Origin: Caenorhabditis elegans
Taxonomy: Eukaryota; Nematoda; Chromadorea; Rhabditida; Rhabditidae
DNA length: 64,000 bases
Direction: 5' to 3'
NCBI RefSeq assembly: GCF_000002985.6
Contig: NC_003282.8
Coordinates: 3,224,001-3,288,000, forward strand
The notes under the pieces were generated by a model that was not told the DNA's origin, searched no databases, and saw nothing but the letters and a program-made list of their open reading frames with translations. Below are positions 31,172 to 42,403 of this stretch, one piece after another. Position 1 is the first letter of the stretch, and every line of letters starts with the position of its first letter. The position numbers and the translations under genes are program-made.

Positions 31172-31354
31172 ATACGGTTTGATCTACTAAAGATGCGGGA
31201 ATTTTTTGTGCCCAAAAAATGTGACTTTAGCACGTTCTTGCGAAATTGCGAAATCCATGCGAAATCAGTTGAGAACTCTCTCTGCGTCTCAACTCCCGCG
31301 TATTTTGTAGATCTACGTAGATCAAACCGAAATGAGACACTCTGACACCACGTG
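31172..31354. repeat. CELE2-like MITE
   Basis: Left end lacks its terminus (starts ATACGGTTTGATCTAC); right end GACACTCTGACACCACGTG intact. Nearly abuts the next copy. Confidence 0.75.
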
Positions 31355-31380
31355 ACTTTGATAATGGGTAATGGCACAAG

Positions 31381-31555
31381 GAGTCAGAAAGTGCCATTTT
31401 GTTTTGATCTACAAAAAAAATGCGGGAGAAGAGGCGCAGAGTTCTCAACTGATTTCGCACGGTTAAGAACGTGCTGAAGTCACTTTTTTTTGGGGGAAAA
31501 ATTCCCGCATTTTTTGTAGATCAAACCGTAATGGGACAGTCTGGCACATTACGCG
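31381..31555. repeat. CELE2-like MITE
   Basis: GAGTCAGAAAGTGCCATTTT to GACAGTCTGGCACATTACGC; GACGTCA is changed to GAAGTCA in the centre. Confidence 0.75.
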
Positions 31556-32612
31556 AGTGTGCTTTTAAACTCTAAATTTTTCCATACTCTACAAAGTGTT
31601 TCTGTTTGGATTTCCTACAGAATAAAAACTGCAAGACCAATCAGCGATTTGCTCAGCCCACTTTTGAACCAATCAGATTACTTTTGCGGTGGAAATTCAA
31701 ACGGGTGCGGTTTTTTTAGTGTTAATCGTGTGGTAATCTATTTTTCGAACACCACTTTTAGTGTCATAGTCTACGGTAGCCAGTTTTCTGTGTTTTGATA
31801 CTTCTTGTTATTGCCATTAGTAGTTATTACCATTTGAGCATCGCATCTACCAGATACTAAAAACTATACTATTGGGAATTCAAGAATACTAGTTGTTTTT
31901 CCCCCAACCTTCAAGCGTTGTCTAGGTTTTTAGGCTTTAGCTGAGTTATCGGTAAATAATGACGTAGTGATAGTTTAGTCGGCCCACGTGGAGCGAAACA
32001 TTTATCGAGAATGGTAGGCTCTTCTTAAAAGACACACACACACCACCTGGGGGACACATCGCTCACTTCCCGGTTGCTCAACGTGTTTCGTCACCAATAA
32101 TCGGTTCGACGATTCGACTCAAAGCCCAGGATTTTGGTTCTTATCCACTCTTATCAGGCTTAGATTTGAAATTTTGGTCTTCGGAAAGTTACGTATAAGC
32201 TGATGATCTGATGATCGTGACACCTTCAGGATTGTTTGCGAGTTTTCACGCCGGTCATCGGATTGTTGGTGGATCTGATTAGAAAAAAACAGAATTAATC
32301 AAATGTTATCTGTTCTCTTCCGCAGACTTTGAAGACATCTTATAGGATAACGAGCAGAAACTACAGTGACTCAAATTGCATAAGTCATATTCAACGTTGA
32401 CGATTCTTGTTAGCAAAAAAGTTTTCCGAAGAAATATAGGCCAAAGTAACATTGGTTGTTTTAGACGACAAGCAGATGTATAGCAGGTTGATCAAGTTCA
32501 GCCACAGTGTAACCTGCTCAACACATCCTACAAGTACAAGAGTTTGCATTTCTCGTCACGATCCTACTAAAGTTGATCTAGGACTACGGTAGTATTGGAG
32601 CTGCATCGGGTT

Positions 32613-32773
32613 CACGTGGCGTCAGAATGCTCCATGTCGGTTTGATCTACCTAGATATGCGAGAATCGCGGGAATTTCAAGATTCGGAATGTGCTTACGT
32701 CCAATTTTTTGGTGGAAAAAATTCCCCGCATTTTTTGTAGGTCAAACCGTAATGGGTCAGCCTGACACCATGT
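32613..32773. repeat. CELE2-like MITE, diverged copy
   Basis: CACGTGGCGTCAGAATGC at the left, GGTCAGCCTGACACCATGTC at the right; the CGCAGAG half of the centre is deleted. Confidence 0.7.
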
Positions 32774-33080
32774 CCGGGTTCCCAGCCTCCTTCAATTTCA
32801 ACAATGAAGCAATGGTCGTGCACCTTGTGCACTCCTATATGAGAAAAGGAGGAAGTTTTACCCGATAATTTTGTGATTCCGAAATCAACCATTTTAGATT
32901 CTAGCTGCGTAAATCGACACTCGATCGGTTTTCTCTCGTATCAGTATTCTTGGCAATCAACACTTTTGCGCAAATTACACGGGTGACAACAATTGACAGC
33001 TGCAGAATGAGGACACCATCCCGCCGGGAACAATATCTTTCTCTTCTCTCATCTCTCCGCTCATTTTGAACATTTTTCTT

Positions 33081-33102
33081 CGTGTGTGTGTGTGTGTGTG
33101 TG
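33081..33102. repeat. GT microsatellite
   Basis: CGTGTGTGTGTGTGTGTGTG run followed by TATGTATACGTATACGAC; within the intergenic region. Confidence 0.85.
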
Positions 33103-33459
33103 TATGTATACGTATACGACAAGTCGTATTCCGCGAGATTCGTAGCTGTATTCCTTCGATACACTACATATTTTTGTTCTCTCCGGCAATCTTTTTTTTT
33201 CTCGACGAATTATTATGTCATGCTGTCAAGCGTTCAGAAGAGCAAAAATGAAACTCATCAGCTTGTTTTTTGAAAGGTGTATAAAGTGTGTGTGATGCAA
33301 TTAGAAGGGTATTCAGCAGGTCTTAGACACCTTAGACATAGAGCTATGGAATTTGAAAGAAGACCTTTTATATAGGAGATTCATACAAAAAGTTAGGTTC
33401 TAGAGAAGCAATGTGAACTGGAAGCGCATTTTTGAATACTTCTCAGGCCCGTTTCAAGC

Positions 33460-33618
33460 CACGCGATATCAGATTGTCTCATTTCGGCTTGATCTACGTA
33501 GATCTACAAATAAGGCGGGAGCAGAGTTCTCAACTGATTTCACATGGTTAAGAGTTACATTTTTTGGGCAAAAAATTCCCGCATTTTTTTGTAGATCAAA
33601 CCGTAATGGGACCACGTG
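33460..33618. repeat. CELE2-like MITE
   Basis: CACGCGATATCAGATTGTC to CCGTAATGGGACCACGTG; the CGCAGAG segment is shortened to GCAGAG and the AACGTGCTGACG segment deleted. Confidence 0.7.
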
Positions 33619-33779
33619 TCAAGCTTCTAAGACGAAAAGTTTGATAAAAGAGAAATAAAAAAGTTTGGAAAACTGTGCTAGAATGAGAAAAGTTGCTGAA
33701 ATGATGAAAAAGCGCGAGGAGCTGGTGATTAGTCATCGATGTATGAAACCAGAATAAAAAATGAAACGATCGCTTTTCT

Positions 33780-33794
33780 CCCCCCCCCCCCCCC
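33780..33794. repeat. 15-nt poly-C tract
   Basis: TTTTCT followed by 15 C then TTCCAG; potential G-quadruplex on the minus strand. Confidence 0.9.
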
Positions 33795-34039
33795 TTCCAG
33801 TTCAACCATCATTTTCTCAAAAAAAAAAATTTTCCCTTCCCCCCATTTTTTACGGAATCATCCATTGTTCAATTGACACACCCCTGCCGGGAGACACGAG
33901 CGGACCTATTGATACGATGCTCTATTTGACCAGTTGAAATTGGAAAATGTTTGAAACGGGAGAATTTTTTGCGAACAAAAATGTATATATGTTTTTGAAC
34001 TAAGATTCTTTGGAATACCTGGCACTCATATATTGGGGT

Positions 34040-34640
34040 GGCAAACTAGATACGTAGGCATAGCGTAGGCACATAGGTAGGCCGCCACGTAGGCACAACT
34101 GCAAACGGCAGACATGTAGATAGTCAGGCAGGCATGTAGGCAGGCAGTAGCGACGGCAGACGTATATAGCTACATGCTTACGCCTACCTACTTGCATGTC
34201 TTACGGTCTCATGCCTACGTTGTTAGGACATGCCTGCTATCCTTACCTACTTAGGCATCCATGTGCGCACAGTGTAGGCACAAAGTTAGGCAGACATACA
34301 GGCGTAGGCATGCGATACGAACGTGGGTAGGCATGTGGGCATGCTGTATTTAAACAGAAATATCGACAGGCGTAGAAAGCTACTCATACCTATTTGCATA
34401 CTCGTCAAATCATGGCTGCCTACGTGCGTACCTACGCGCCTACCTTAGCTTTTCGTGGCAGTCCATCTCCACTGCTACATCATGCCCTCTTGCCTACCAA
34501 TGTGCCACGTAGGCAGAAAGGTGTGTAGGCAGGTAAAGAGGCTAGCGACTTTGTGCCTACATAAAACCTGGTTGCCTACCCACGTGCCTATCCGCCTATC
34601 TATCTGTAGCAGAGGCTACACCTACCTATTTTCATACAGG
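34040..34640. repeat. GTAGGCA / TGCCTAC interspersed cluster
   Basis: More than ten occurrences of GTAGGCA or its complement at irregular spacing of about 15-40 bp, with forms such as CACGTAGGCAC, CATGTAGGCAGGCAGTAG and GCCTACGTGCGTACCTACG. Ends about 280 bp before the T26C12.1 start. Related clusters lie at 40866, 52560, 53370 and 53970. Confidence 0.65.
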
Positions 34641-34906
34641 TTCGCTGATTCGGACTTTACCCTTCGCCCCTTATCACACCATTCTATCAAAGAATACCTC
34701 GGACAACAGAGTCTATTCTTTTTTGATCATGCATCTATATTTTCTCCATTTTTTCTCTTTTTTTTTTCTTATCACCGCCATCGCTCACCCACCAGCATAC
34801 AACATATCACAAATAAAACACTTGCCGCTTTTGCAAACTTTTTGTTCTTCTACATAATAACTTATTGTTAATTCATATTTCATTTCATTTAATTGATGTT
34901 AATATT

Positions 34907-34909
34907 CAG
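34907..34909 (+). promoter_or_regulatory. probable trans-splice acceptor of T26C12.1
   Basis: TTAATATTCAG followed 11 nt later by the initiator ATG and with no in-frame upstream exon, the usual configuration for spliced-leader addition in nematodes. SL type cannot be told from sequence. Confidence 0.55.
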
Positions 34910-34920
34910 CCGGGTAAACC

Positions 34921-37900
34921 ATGGTACTATTCCTCATAATCGCTGCCATCATCATTGGCCTTCTTCTCTGGAAATGGCTAGATGTCCGGAGCACCGATGA
35001 GCTCACGAGCATGGTGAAGCTTCTTGGCAGCGGAAACGGGCAACATGTGTTGTCAAATGCGTTCCAGGTGAAAATAAAATAAATTTCAGCACAGCCCGTT
35101 TTCCAGTAATTTCGTCCAGAAATATGTGAAAATGATTTTTCTAGCAACTTTTGAGTTATCGAGGAAGTCTCTGTTGTGCTTGAGACAGGTGAAGAACCAC
35201 CTTTGAATTATTAAGATCGCGTAGGACATAAAGCCATGATTTCATTTCGGAGTCTCTGAAAATCACATAAATAGATGTCAAAATTAAATGTTAAACGGTG
35301 AAATCTTTTTTTTTTCAGGTGGACGAAAAGTCGAAACGCCACGGAGGGGAGCTCGTGGCTTCTGTGCTCAAGGCTCACGATGTCGAAGAAATCTTTGTGC
35401 TCTGTGGAGGTCACATTTCGCCGATTCTTGTCGCCGCCGAGAAGCTCGGAATCAAGATTGTCGATACTAGACATGAGGTACAGGAATTGGCCGAAAAAAC
35501 GAGAGAGAGAGAAATGAGCGTGCAAAACGCGCTCTATTGAGAAAAATGTGCATTTTGAAATAAAAATGCAATCGCGCTCCAAAGCCACGAGAACGGGGTT
35601 CTGTCCTTCCTCATTGAATTTTTCGCGCTCCATTGGCTGCCGGAAAACGCGTGGGGAAGTGTCGTGTACTCCACACGGACAAATACATTTAGTTTTACAA
35701 CTAAAATCGAGCCGTGACGCGACACGCAACGCGCCGTAAATCTACCCCAGATATGGCCGAGCCAAAATGGCCTAGTTCGCCAAACTCTTCCATTTCAATT
35801 TATGAGGGAAGCCACGTGGTGTCAGGATGTCTCTTTGCGATTTGATCTACAAAAAATGCGGGAATTTTTCCCCAGAAAAATTTGACTTCGGCACGCTCTT
35901 AACCATGCGAAATCAGTTGAAAAGTCTGCGTCTCTTCTCCGCGCATTTCTCGGAGATCAAACCAAAATGAGGCACTTTGACACCACGTGGGAAGCCAGAA
36001 ATCCGTGCTCCCACAGTTGGGTCTCGTTAGGTATTAGCGGCAAAACCGTAAATTCAAATGTTTCAATTGGTTTAGCTAATATTTTTCGCCTTAAAAAAAT
36101 ATCGTTGTTTTTAATGATTTTTACGTCGAATTGATATGTAGAAAATTCATGTAAAGTTGATTTGTTTATAAATTTCGGCATAAAAATCAATAAAAACAAC
36201 GGAAACATGCGAAAATATCTTGTAGCGAAAACTACAGTAGTTCTTTAAATGGCTACTGTAGCGCTTGTGTCGATTTACGAGCTCGATTTTTGAAATGAAT
36301 AAAAAATAAAAAATTGTTTAAATCAATCGACACCAGTGCTACCGTAGTCATTTAAAGAATTACTGTAGTTTTCGCCTCGAGATATTTTGCGCGTAAAATA
36401 TGTTGCGCAATACGCCGACTCAGAATTTTGTGTTCACGTAATAGCGAGACCCAACGTTTGGAGGCGGACCGTTTTCAAATAGCCGTGGAGCGCGTTTGCA
36501 CCTTCATTTCAAAAAAATGCAACAATATTTCCATTTTCCAGGTCACCGCAGTCTTTGCCGCCGACGCAGTCGCTCGTCTTCGTCAATCAATTGGAGTGGC
36601 CGCAGTCACCGCTGGACCGGGACTCACCAACACCATCACAGCCGTCAAGAATGCCCAAATGGCCGAGAGCCCATTGTTGCTCATCGGAGGAGCCGCACCA
36701 ACCCTACTGAAGGGTAGAGGTGCTCTTCAGGACATTGATCAAATGGTCCTCTTCCGTCCACTCTGTAAATATGTGGCCCGTGTCGAACGTCTCCGCGACA
36801 TTGTTCCAACTGTTCGCGAGGCTATCAAGGCCGCCAAATCCGGATGCCCAGGACCAGTGTTCGTCGAGTTTCCAGTTGATGTTCTCTATCCGTATGAGCT
36901 TGTTGTCAAGGAGATTGGCTTCAATCCAAATGCCAAGGGATTCATCCAACGGGCGCTCAACTTCTATCTCCGTTGCCACGTGTCTCGTCAATTCGGAAAC
37001 GCATGGGCTCCACAGACGATCACTCCACTCCCAACGAACATTCCAATGCCGAAAAGTGAAAAAATCCAGGAAATCGTTCAACTCGTCAAGTCGGCGAAAC
37101 GCCCGGTTCTTCTCATTGGAAGCCAGGCAACACTGCCTCCAGTTAAGCCGGCTGACCTCGTTAAAGCCGTCGAAGCTCTCGGCTGCCCAGTCTTCCTCGG
37201 TGGAATGGCTCGTGGTCTTCTTGGCAAAGATCATCCACTTCAGATGCGTCAAGTGAGAAGAGATGCGCTTAAAGACGCGGACTTGACCATTTTGGCTGGA
37301 ACAGTTTGCGATTTCCGTTTGAGCTATGGCCGAACTCTGTCGAAGAAGTCGAAAATTGTAGCACTCAATAGAAATTCCAGTCAGCTTACGAAAAACGAGA
37401 AGGCTTTCTGGAATTCGGATGTTTCTGTTCAAGCCGACGTGGCGACATCACTGGTCCAAGTGGCCAATGCTCTTGGAGCCAATCACACTACTACGCCTAC
37501 AGAATGGGTGAAATCGCTGAGAGAAAAGGACGATGAGAAGGAGTCGGCGAATGCAAAGAAAATGGAGCAAAAGCTCACGAATGGCTTCTTGAATCCGCTG
37601 AATTTCCTGAGAACTCTCGATCAATCACTTCCCGACGATGCGATCCTTGTGGCCGATGGAGGTGACTTTGTCGGTTCGGCTGCCTACATTGTTCGCCCAC
37701 GAGGACCACTTCAATGGCTCGATCCTGGAGCATTCGGAACACTTGGAGTCGGTGGAGGTTTTGCTCTTGGAGCCAAGACTGTCTATCCGAAGCGTCCGGT
37801 GTACATTATTTGGGGAGACGGATCCTGCGGATATTCGTTGATGGAATATGACACTTTTGCTAGACACAAGTGAGTTTTATAGCTGGAAAAAAACTCGATT

Positions 37901-39301
37901 TTGTTTAAACTCCCCCCAAAATGAATAACTGTGACCAATCAGCGATTCGCTCCGCCCACTTTCCAACCAATCAGACGAAGTGGTGGGCGGAGTTTGAAGT
38001 CGTTTATTGCTCGGAGCTCTTATTTTGGTAGGAATTCGCGTTTTTAAACGATTTTTTTTCCGTTTTTCTGAATTTTTTAAAATCGATTTTTTTTTCCAGA
38101 TTGCCAGTTATCGGAATTGTTGGAAATGACGCGTGCTGGACACAAATCGCCAGAGAACAAGTGCCAATGTTCCAGAGCTCTGTGGCTGTTGATTTGGCTG
38201 TAAGTCTTCGAATTTGCTTTAAAAAATCGAAAAAAAAATCGAAATTTTGAAAATGGAAAAAAATCGATTTTTTCAAAAATTTTCTTTTAAGAATTGAATT
38301 TCTTAAAAACTTCGATTGTACGAAAAACACAATTTTTTAAAGAAAATTGAAAAAAAAAATAAATATTTAATTTTTCGAAAAATTCGATCAAAAAAAAATT
38401 AAAAATTCGATTTATTTTTAATTGAAAAAAACACAAACCTAAAATTATCAAAAAAAATTTTTTTTGAAAAATTTGAAATTTTTCGAGAAAAAAAACCAAT
38501 TTTTAATTTTTGAAATCAGAAACTTAAACAAAAAAACGGAAAATATCGATTTTTTAATATTCAAAAATTATTACGAGAACTCAAAATACTGAGATTGCGT
38601 ATTGCACAACATATGTGACGCGCAAAATATCTCGTAGCGAAAACTACAGTAATTTTTTAAATTACTACTGTAGCGCTGGTGTCGATTTACGGGCTCCATT
38701 TTTGAAATTAATTTATTTTCGAATAGCGGCAGCGATATGCCATTTTCTTAATTTTTTTAATTTTCCATCGATAAATGGTATAATTCAAATTTATTGCGCA
38801 AATAGAGCCCGTAAATCGACACAAGCGCTACAGTAGTCATTCAAAGAATTACTGTAGTTTTCGCTACGAGATATTTTGCGCGTCAAATATGTTGCACAAT
38901 ACGCATTATCAGAATTTTGTGTTCCCGTATAATAAATGTTTTTGTCATTTCTCTACTGGACAACGAAAATTACAACAAAAAAGTCTTCTCCACGAGGAGT
39001 ACACGAGCTGCGTAAATCGACAAGTTGATGTTTTTTCAAAGTCAACAAATCTTTTTTTTTTTGGAAATTTTCCAATTTTTTTGGAATTAAAAAAAAATCC
39101 CCAAATTTGCAGAGAACTCGCTACGACAACGTCGCCAAATCACTCGGATCCTGGGGAGAGACCATCGATGAATCGAACGCCGATTCGGCTCGAAAGATCC
39201 TTGATGAAGCTCTCGCTGTCTGCCGATCAGGAGAACAATCGGCTCTCGTTAATGTGCTCATTGGAAAGACTGATTTCAGAGAGGGATCAATTTCTGTGTA
39301 G
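34921..39301 (+). CDS. ILVBL/acetolactate synthase-like ThDP enzyme (2-hydroxyacyl-CoA lyase 2 type)
   Basis: Membrane-anchored thiamine-diphosphate enzyme; the human orthologue ILVBL (HACL2) is an ER protein that cleaves 2-hydroxy fatty acyl-CoA during alpha-oxidation. Exons 34921-35067, 35319-35477, 36542-37869, 38100-38199, 39113-39301 join to 640 residues (human about 632). Residues 1-18 form an N-terminal membrane segment ([19 protein letters not shown]). The pyrimidine-binding domain has the catalytic Glu at residue 102 (DTRHE); GPGLTNT follows; the PP domain has GDG at 527-529 and the matching Asn in VGND at 554, the ThDP/Mg signature. Both cofactor motifs are intact, so the enzyme should be active. 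The start follows a probable SL acceptor. Introns 2 and 4 hold MITEs. Recalled as T26C12.1. Confidence 0.95.
35599..36000. repeat. TTCTGGCTTCCCTC-family TIR element, copy 2, interrupted
   Basis: TTCTGTCCTTCCTCATTGAA to GGGAAGCCAGAA, split at GGAAGC by the CELE2-like element 35813-35988. Lies in intron 2 of T26C12.1. Confidence 0.75.
35813..35988. mobile_element. CELE2-like MITE nested in the TTCTGGC-family element
   Basis: Full copy, CACGTGGTGTCAGGATGTC to TTTGACACCACGTG. The host element reads TGAGGGAAGCCAGAA in other copies; here GGAAGC occurs on both sides of the insert, an apparent 6-bp target duplication. Confidence 0.8.
36204..36443. repeat. TATTACGGGAACAC-family palindrome, copy 5
   Basis: CATGCGAAAATATCTTGTAG to CAGAATTTTGTGTTCACG, arms joined by about 40 bp; ends about 100 bp before the long third exon of T26C12.1. 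Confidence 0.65.
38568..38935. repeat. TATTACGGGAACAC-family palindrome, copy 6
   Basis: ATTATTACGAGAACTC to TTTTGTGTTCCCGTATAATA in the last intron of T26C12.1; both arms complete. Confidence 0.7.
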
Positions 39302-39462
39302 CTGTGCCGCCGAATTTTTTCTCTTTTTTTTTGCGCTCAATGATCCTCGTTTATGTCCCAAACTCATCATTCCTCCTTTGAAATATGTTTTTTTTTCCGA
39401 TTTTTCTCTCTTTCTTTTTGTTTTTCATATATAAATGTACGGTTTTCTAGTTTTTTTTACTC

Positions 39463-39468
39463 AATAAA
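39463..39468 (+). terminator. poly(A) signal of T26C12.1
   Basis: AATAAA in CTCAATAAATCTGG, 162 bp after the TAG; a convergent gene ends only 0.4 kb further on. Confidence 0.7.
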
Positions 39469-39777
39469 TCTGGTTGCGTTAGCAATTCCAAATATCAGTC
39501 TCAGACTTCAACACGAAAAAACGTTTTTCAGCCTAGAAACAAAAAATCATAGCAGCACAATTCAACCTGAATCTGAACACTTGAAATGGGAATCTGAAAT
39601 TATTTGAATTCAGTTTTTTTTTTCGACTTCGAGGTCCAAAAACTTGCGTTGAGTAATTTTAGCAATGACAAAGGTTTAGTGTCCGAGAGGAGTCCACCAT
39701 TCGTGGTTGCGTTAGGGCGAGTTTGGATAATCTCATTTTTAAATTTAATATAAACTGTGGAATTATTTTTTTTGTCT

Positions 39778-39783
39778 TTTATT
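39778..39783 (-). terminator. poly(A) signal of the 240-residue protein gene
   Basis: Minus-strand AATAAA (TTTATT on plus), about 70 bp past the stop codon at 39851. Confidence 0.65.
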
Positions 39784-39850
39784 CGCTGAAATGTAGGAGT
39801 TAGCTCATTTTGGCTCAGCCAGGGTAGAATTACGGAAGAAAAAAAAATTA

Positions 39851-41372
39851 TTATTCGATTTTTTCGGAAATTGCTGCCAGGTATTCGTTGCGGTTTGCAA
39901 TGTGATATTGGAGAGCGGCGACGAAGTTTCGAGTAATATGAAGAGCGTGCTCATCCACTGAAATTTATTGATTTTTTTCAATATAAAATGAGCAAATATG
40001 TTAGATTTAAAGCTCCTATAGGTACAGTGTCCCATGTCGGTTTGATCTACGTGTGATCTACTAAAAATGAGGCGGAGTTCTCAACTGATTTCATGGTTAA
40101 AAACGTACTGACGTCACTGTGCTTTTGGAAAAAATTCCCGCATTTTTCGTAGATCAAACCGTGATGGGACAGCCTGACACCACTTTCCCATTCAGAAAAA
40201 CAGCGTGTGTCTTTAAACTGATGTGTCATAATTTTTGGAGGCTCTGTATCACTCAGAAGCAAAATTTTCCAATTTTTGAGTCAAAAATATATCCTCCGGT
40301 CTCGAGACGAGAATTTTTGTTGAATGCAAACAGGTGTGCGCCTTTAAAGAGTGCTGTGACTTTAAAATTTCAAAAATGTATTCAATTACGCAAAAACTAA
40401 AATAAAAAACATTAAAAAAAAACAGATAAAGTTTAATAAATCTTGAGGAAAACTATTAAAAAATCGATAAAAACCTCTGCTGCAACGAAAGTTTTTTAAA
40501 AGTTACAGTACTCTTTAAAGGCGCACATGTATTTTTGGCACAAAGTTCACAAATATTTCATACACTTACCACCAGCCATTTTAAACGATTCAATTGGAAG
40601 CCTCTCAACTAAATCTCTGTACAGTTGTTCCATTTCTGGCTTCAAATTCGCCGTATCCGGGTTCTCAATAATCGCCAAAATTCGGTCCTCATAGTCGTCT
40701 TCAGCTGATGAAATTGTCTTTTTTGTCGGTTTGTCAGTTTTCTTATCCTTATTTTTTGGCATTGGGCAGAGCATGAGGATTGGGCACAGTCCGGTGCCAG
40801 CTTTCTTTCCAATCATGAAGACGAGCTGGAATTTCATATTTTCGGCTACGGTCAACACGAAAGTGTCTACTTGCTGCCTACAGTGTTGCCTACACATGCC
40901 TAGTGTGCTACGGCCTACACTTTGCGGGTAACTGCGGCCGACGCTCCGCGGATGGAGGCAGCCGGTCAGGTCAGGCACAAGGCAGGCGGAATCCGTCCGG
41001 AAAAAATCTCACCTCAACAACCAATGCACAAAGAGCATTTGGCAGAACGATAACCTTAATCAAAGCTCCCACAGCAGTTGAACACAACATGATGCCAAGT
41101 TGTTTGATGAGCCCTCGCCCCAATAATCCACCAAAAATACCTAGCACACCACCGAGCAGACCTTGAACAAGTGCACAAACCGGACAGAGAAGGTTCAACG
41201 GATTGAAGCCAAGTTCCAAACGATCAATTGATCCATGCTCAACGTCGGGGTAGCCATCCGGGTCCGCTGCAAAGATATCAGAGTCCGAGTACAGTACCTT
41301 CGTGACCACGTCGATTGGGCTTGCAGCCAGGAAAATGAGTAGAACGAGAATTGGTCGGTTGTTCAGGAACAT
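39851..41372 (-). CDS. predicted secreted or membrane protein, family not recognised
   Basis: Three minus-strand exons, 41372-41013, 40825-40570 and 39957-39851, join in frame to 240 residues. Residues 1-24 look like a signal peptide (NNRPILVLLIFLAASPIDVV). A Gly/Leu-rich hydrophobic block follows (about 67-115: LLGGVLGIFGGLLGRGLIK, then a second stretch to ALCALVV), with Cys at 63, 66, 97, 115, 134 and 140; CPVC at 63-66 is not accompanied by other zinc ligands. Then come a Lys-rich linker (PKNKDKKTDKPTKKT, about 143-157) and an acidic, probably helical C-terminus (ENPDTANLKPEMEQLYRDLV). Convergent with T26C12.1. Codon use and splice sites are normal, so the gene is credible; no function can be assigned. 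Confidence 0.8.
40024..40183. repeat. CELE2-like MITE in an intron of the 240-residue protein gene
   Basis: AGTGTCCCATGTCGGTTTG to GACAGCCTGACACCAC; left CACGTG terminus lost. Confidence 0.7.
40866..40925. repeat. TGCCTAC cluster in a 187-bp intron
   Basis: TTGCTGCCTACAGTGTTGCC and CTACACATGCCTAGTG words inside the short first intron (40826-41012) of the 240-residue protein gene, matching the larger cluster at 34040. Confidence 0.6.
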
Positions 41373-42142
41373 GTCGAGCTGGACGGGATAGATTTTTGAT
41401 CAAACCATTCAAATTTTATACTCATTGCCATTGATAAGGTTGTTTTGAAAATAATGTTTTTGTGATTCGTAACTGTTCTTATCAATTGGGAAATAGTTCC
41501 CTGTGCTCAGAAATTAATGGTAGCAAAGGTTGGAAACTTGAATTTTAATCAGATAGATAGGCAGTCTACGTTATTTCTAACGGAACACTTTGCCGTACTT
41601 CCTTGATCTTATGTTTACCATAATGGAATTGCGAATCTGCATTGTTATTTTACGGGCGCGTAAATTGACAATACTTTTTGCTCACCGATCTAGGAGACGT
41701 TGATAGTTCTAAAATATAAGAGACGCAGACAAAAATTGTTCCAGAAACGAAAACACGAAGCCACGTACCATTTTATGGAAACGTGTTCCACGTTTTTTTG
41801 ATCTGTTGAAAAAATATTAAGTTTACCTTAATACACGTTTCCATGGCATGTGGCTTCGGCGGGTTTTCGTTGCGTGGAACATTTTTTGTCTGCGTCATTC
41901 TATTATCGAACTATCAACGTCGTCCGGATCAGGATCCTTAAATTTTACTTTGTGAAAACATCAGCAATTCGATTGACGATTTTAAAAGGATTAAAGGACA
42001 ATCCGTTCTTCAAGTGCTATGCACTGCGGATCTGGGATTCAGATACACTGCCTGGTGGTGATCCCTCTGGGCTGTAATTCAGTTTTAGAATGAACGACAC
42101 TTCACGGGTTATAATTTTTAGGGAGAATTTTTCAACCAAAAG
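41373..42142. other. intergenic region with a small palindrome
   Basis: Upstream of the 240-residue protein gene and downstream of the lectin gene. Apart from the inverted repeat at 41696-41921 nothing gene-like is seen. Confidence 0.5.
41696..41921. repeat. 226-bp inverted repeat
   Basis: Arms of about 85 bp: GACGTTGATAGTTCTA with GAGACGCAGACAAAAATTG at the left, TTTTTTGTCTGCGTC with CGAACTATCAACGTC at the right, AACACGTTTCCAT-type sequence next to the loop. Non-autonomous element candidate. Confidence 0.65.
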
Positions 42143-42148
42143 TTTATT
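42143..42148 (-). terminator. possible poly(A) signal of the lectin gene
   Basis: Minus-strand AATAAA about 255 bp past the TAA at 42404. The distance leaves room for a further small exon or a 3'UTR intron. Confidence 0.4.
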
Positions 42149-42403
42149 CATATCTTGCAAAAAAAACAACATATCCAAAAATGCCAAAATCCAGTATTCT
42201 GAAACTCTGTAAATAAAACATATAAATAAATAATCGGAGAGCATCGTAGAAAAATTTGGTGCTGTAAAGTCAAACAACCTGCAAAAAATTCTATAATGAA
42301 AAATTCAAATGAAACTCACCTTAGAAATGTTTTGTTCCAGAATAACATAGTAGAAGAATATAAAAACCAAGCCAGCGAGCCAATAAAAAGCGCGACTTAC
42401 TTT

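Larger units (their letters stand above)
30463..34906. other. intergenic region between divergent dmd-9 and T26C12.1
   Basis: About 4.4 kb that must contain the promoters of both genes. Holds a CA microsatellite, four CELE2-like copies, poly-C and GTAGGCA clusters (listed separately). E-box candidates CACGTG at 31985 and CACCTG at 32042 are visible; no further gene recognised. Confidence 0.6.

Noticed and set aside
34455..34871. 138-codon plus ORF upstream of T26C12.1
   Set aside because: Reads through the GTAGGCA cluster; T26C12.1 has its own start after a splice acceptor at 34909.
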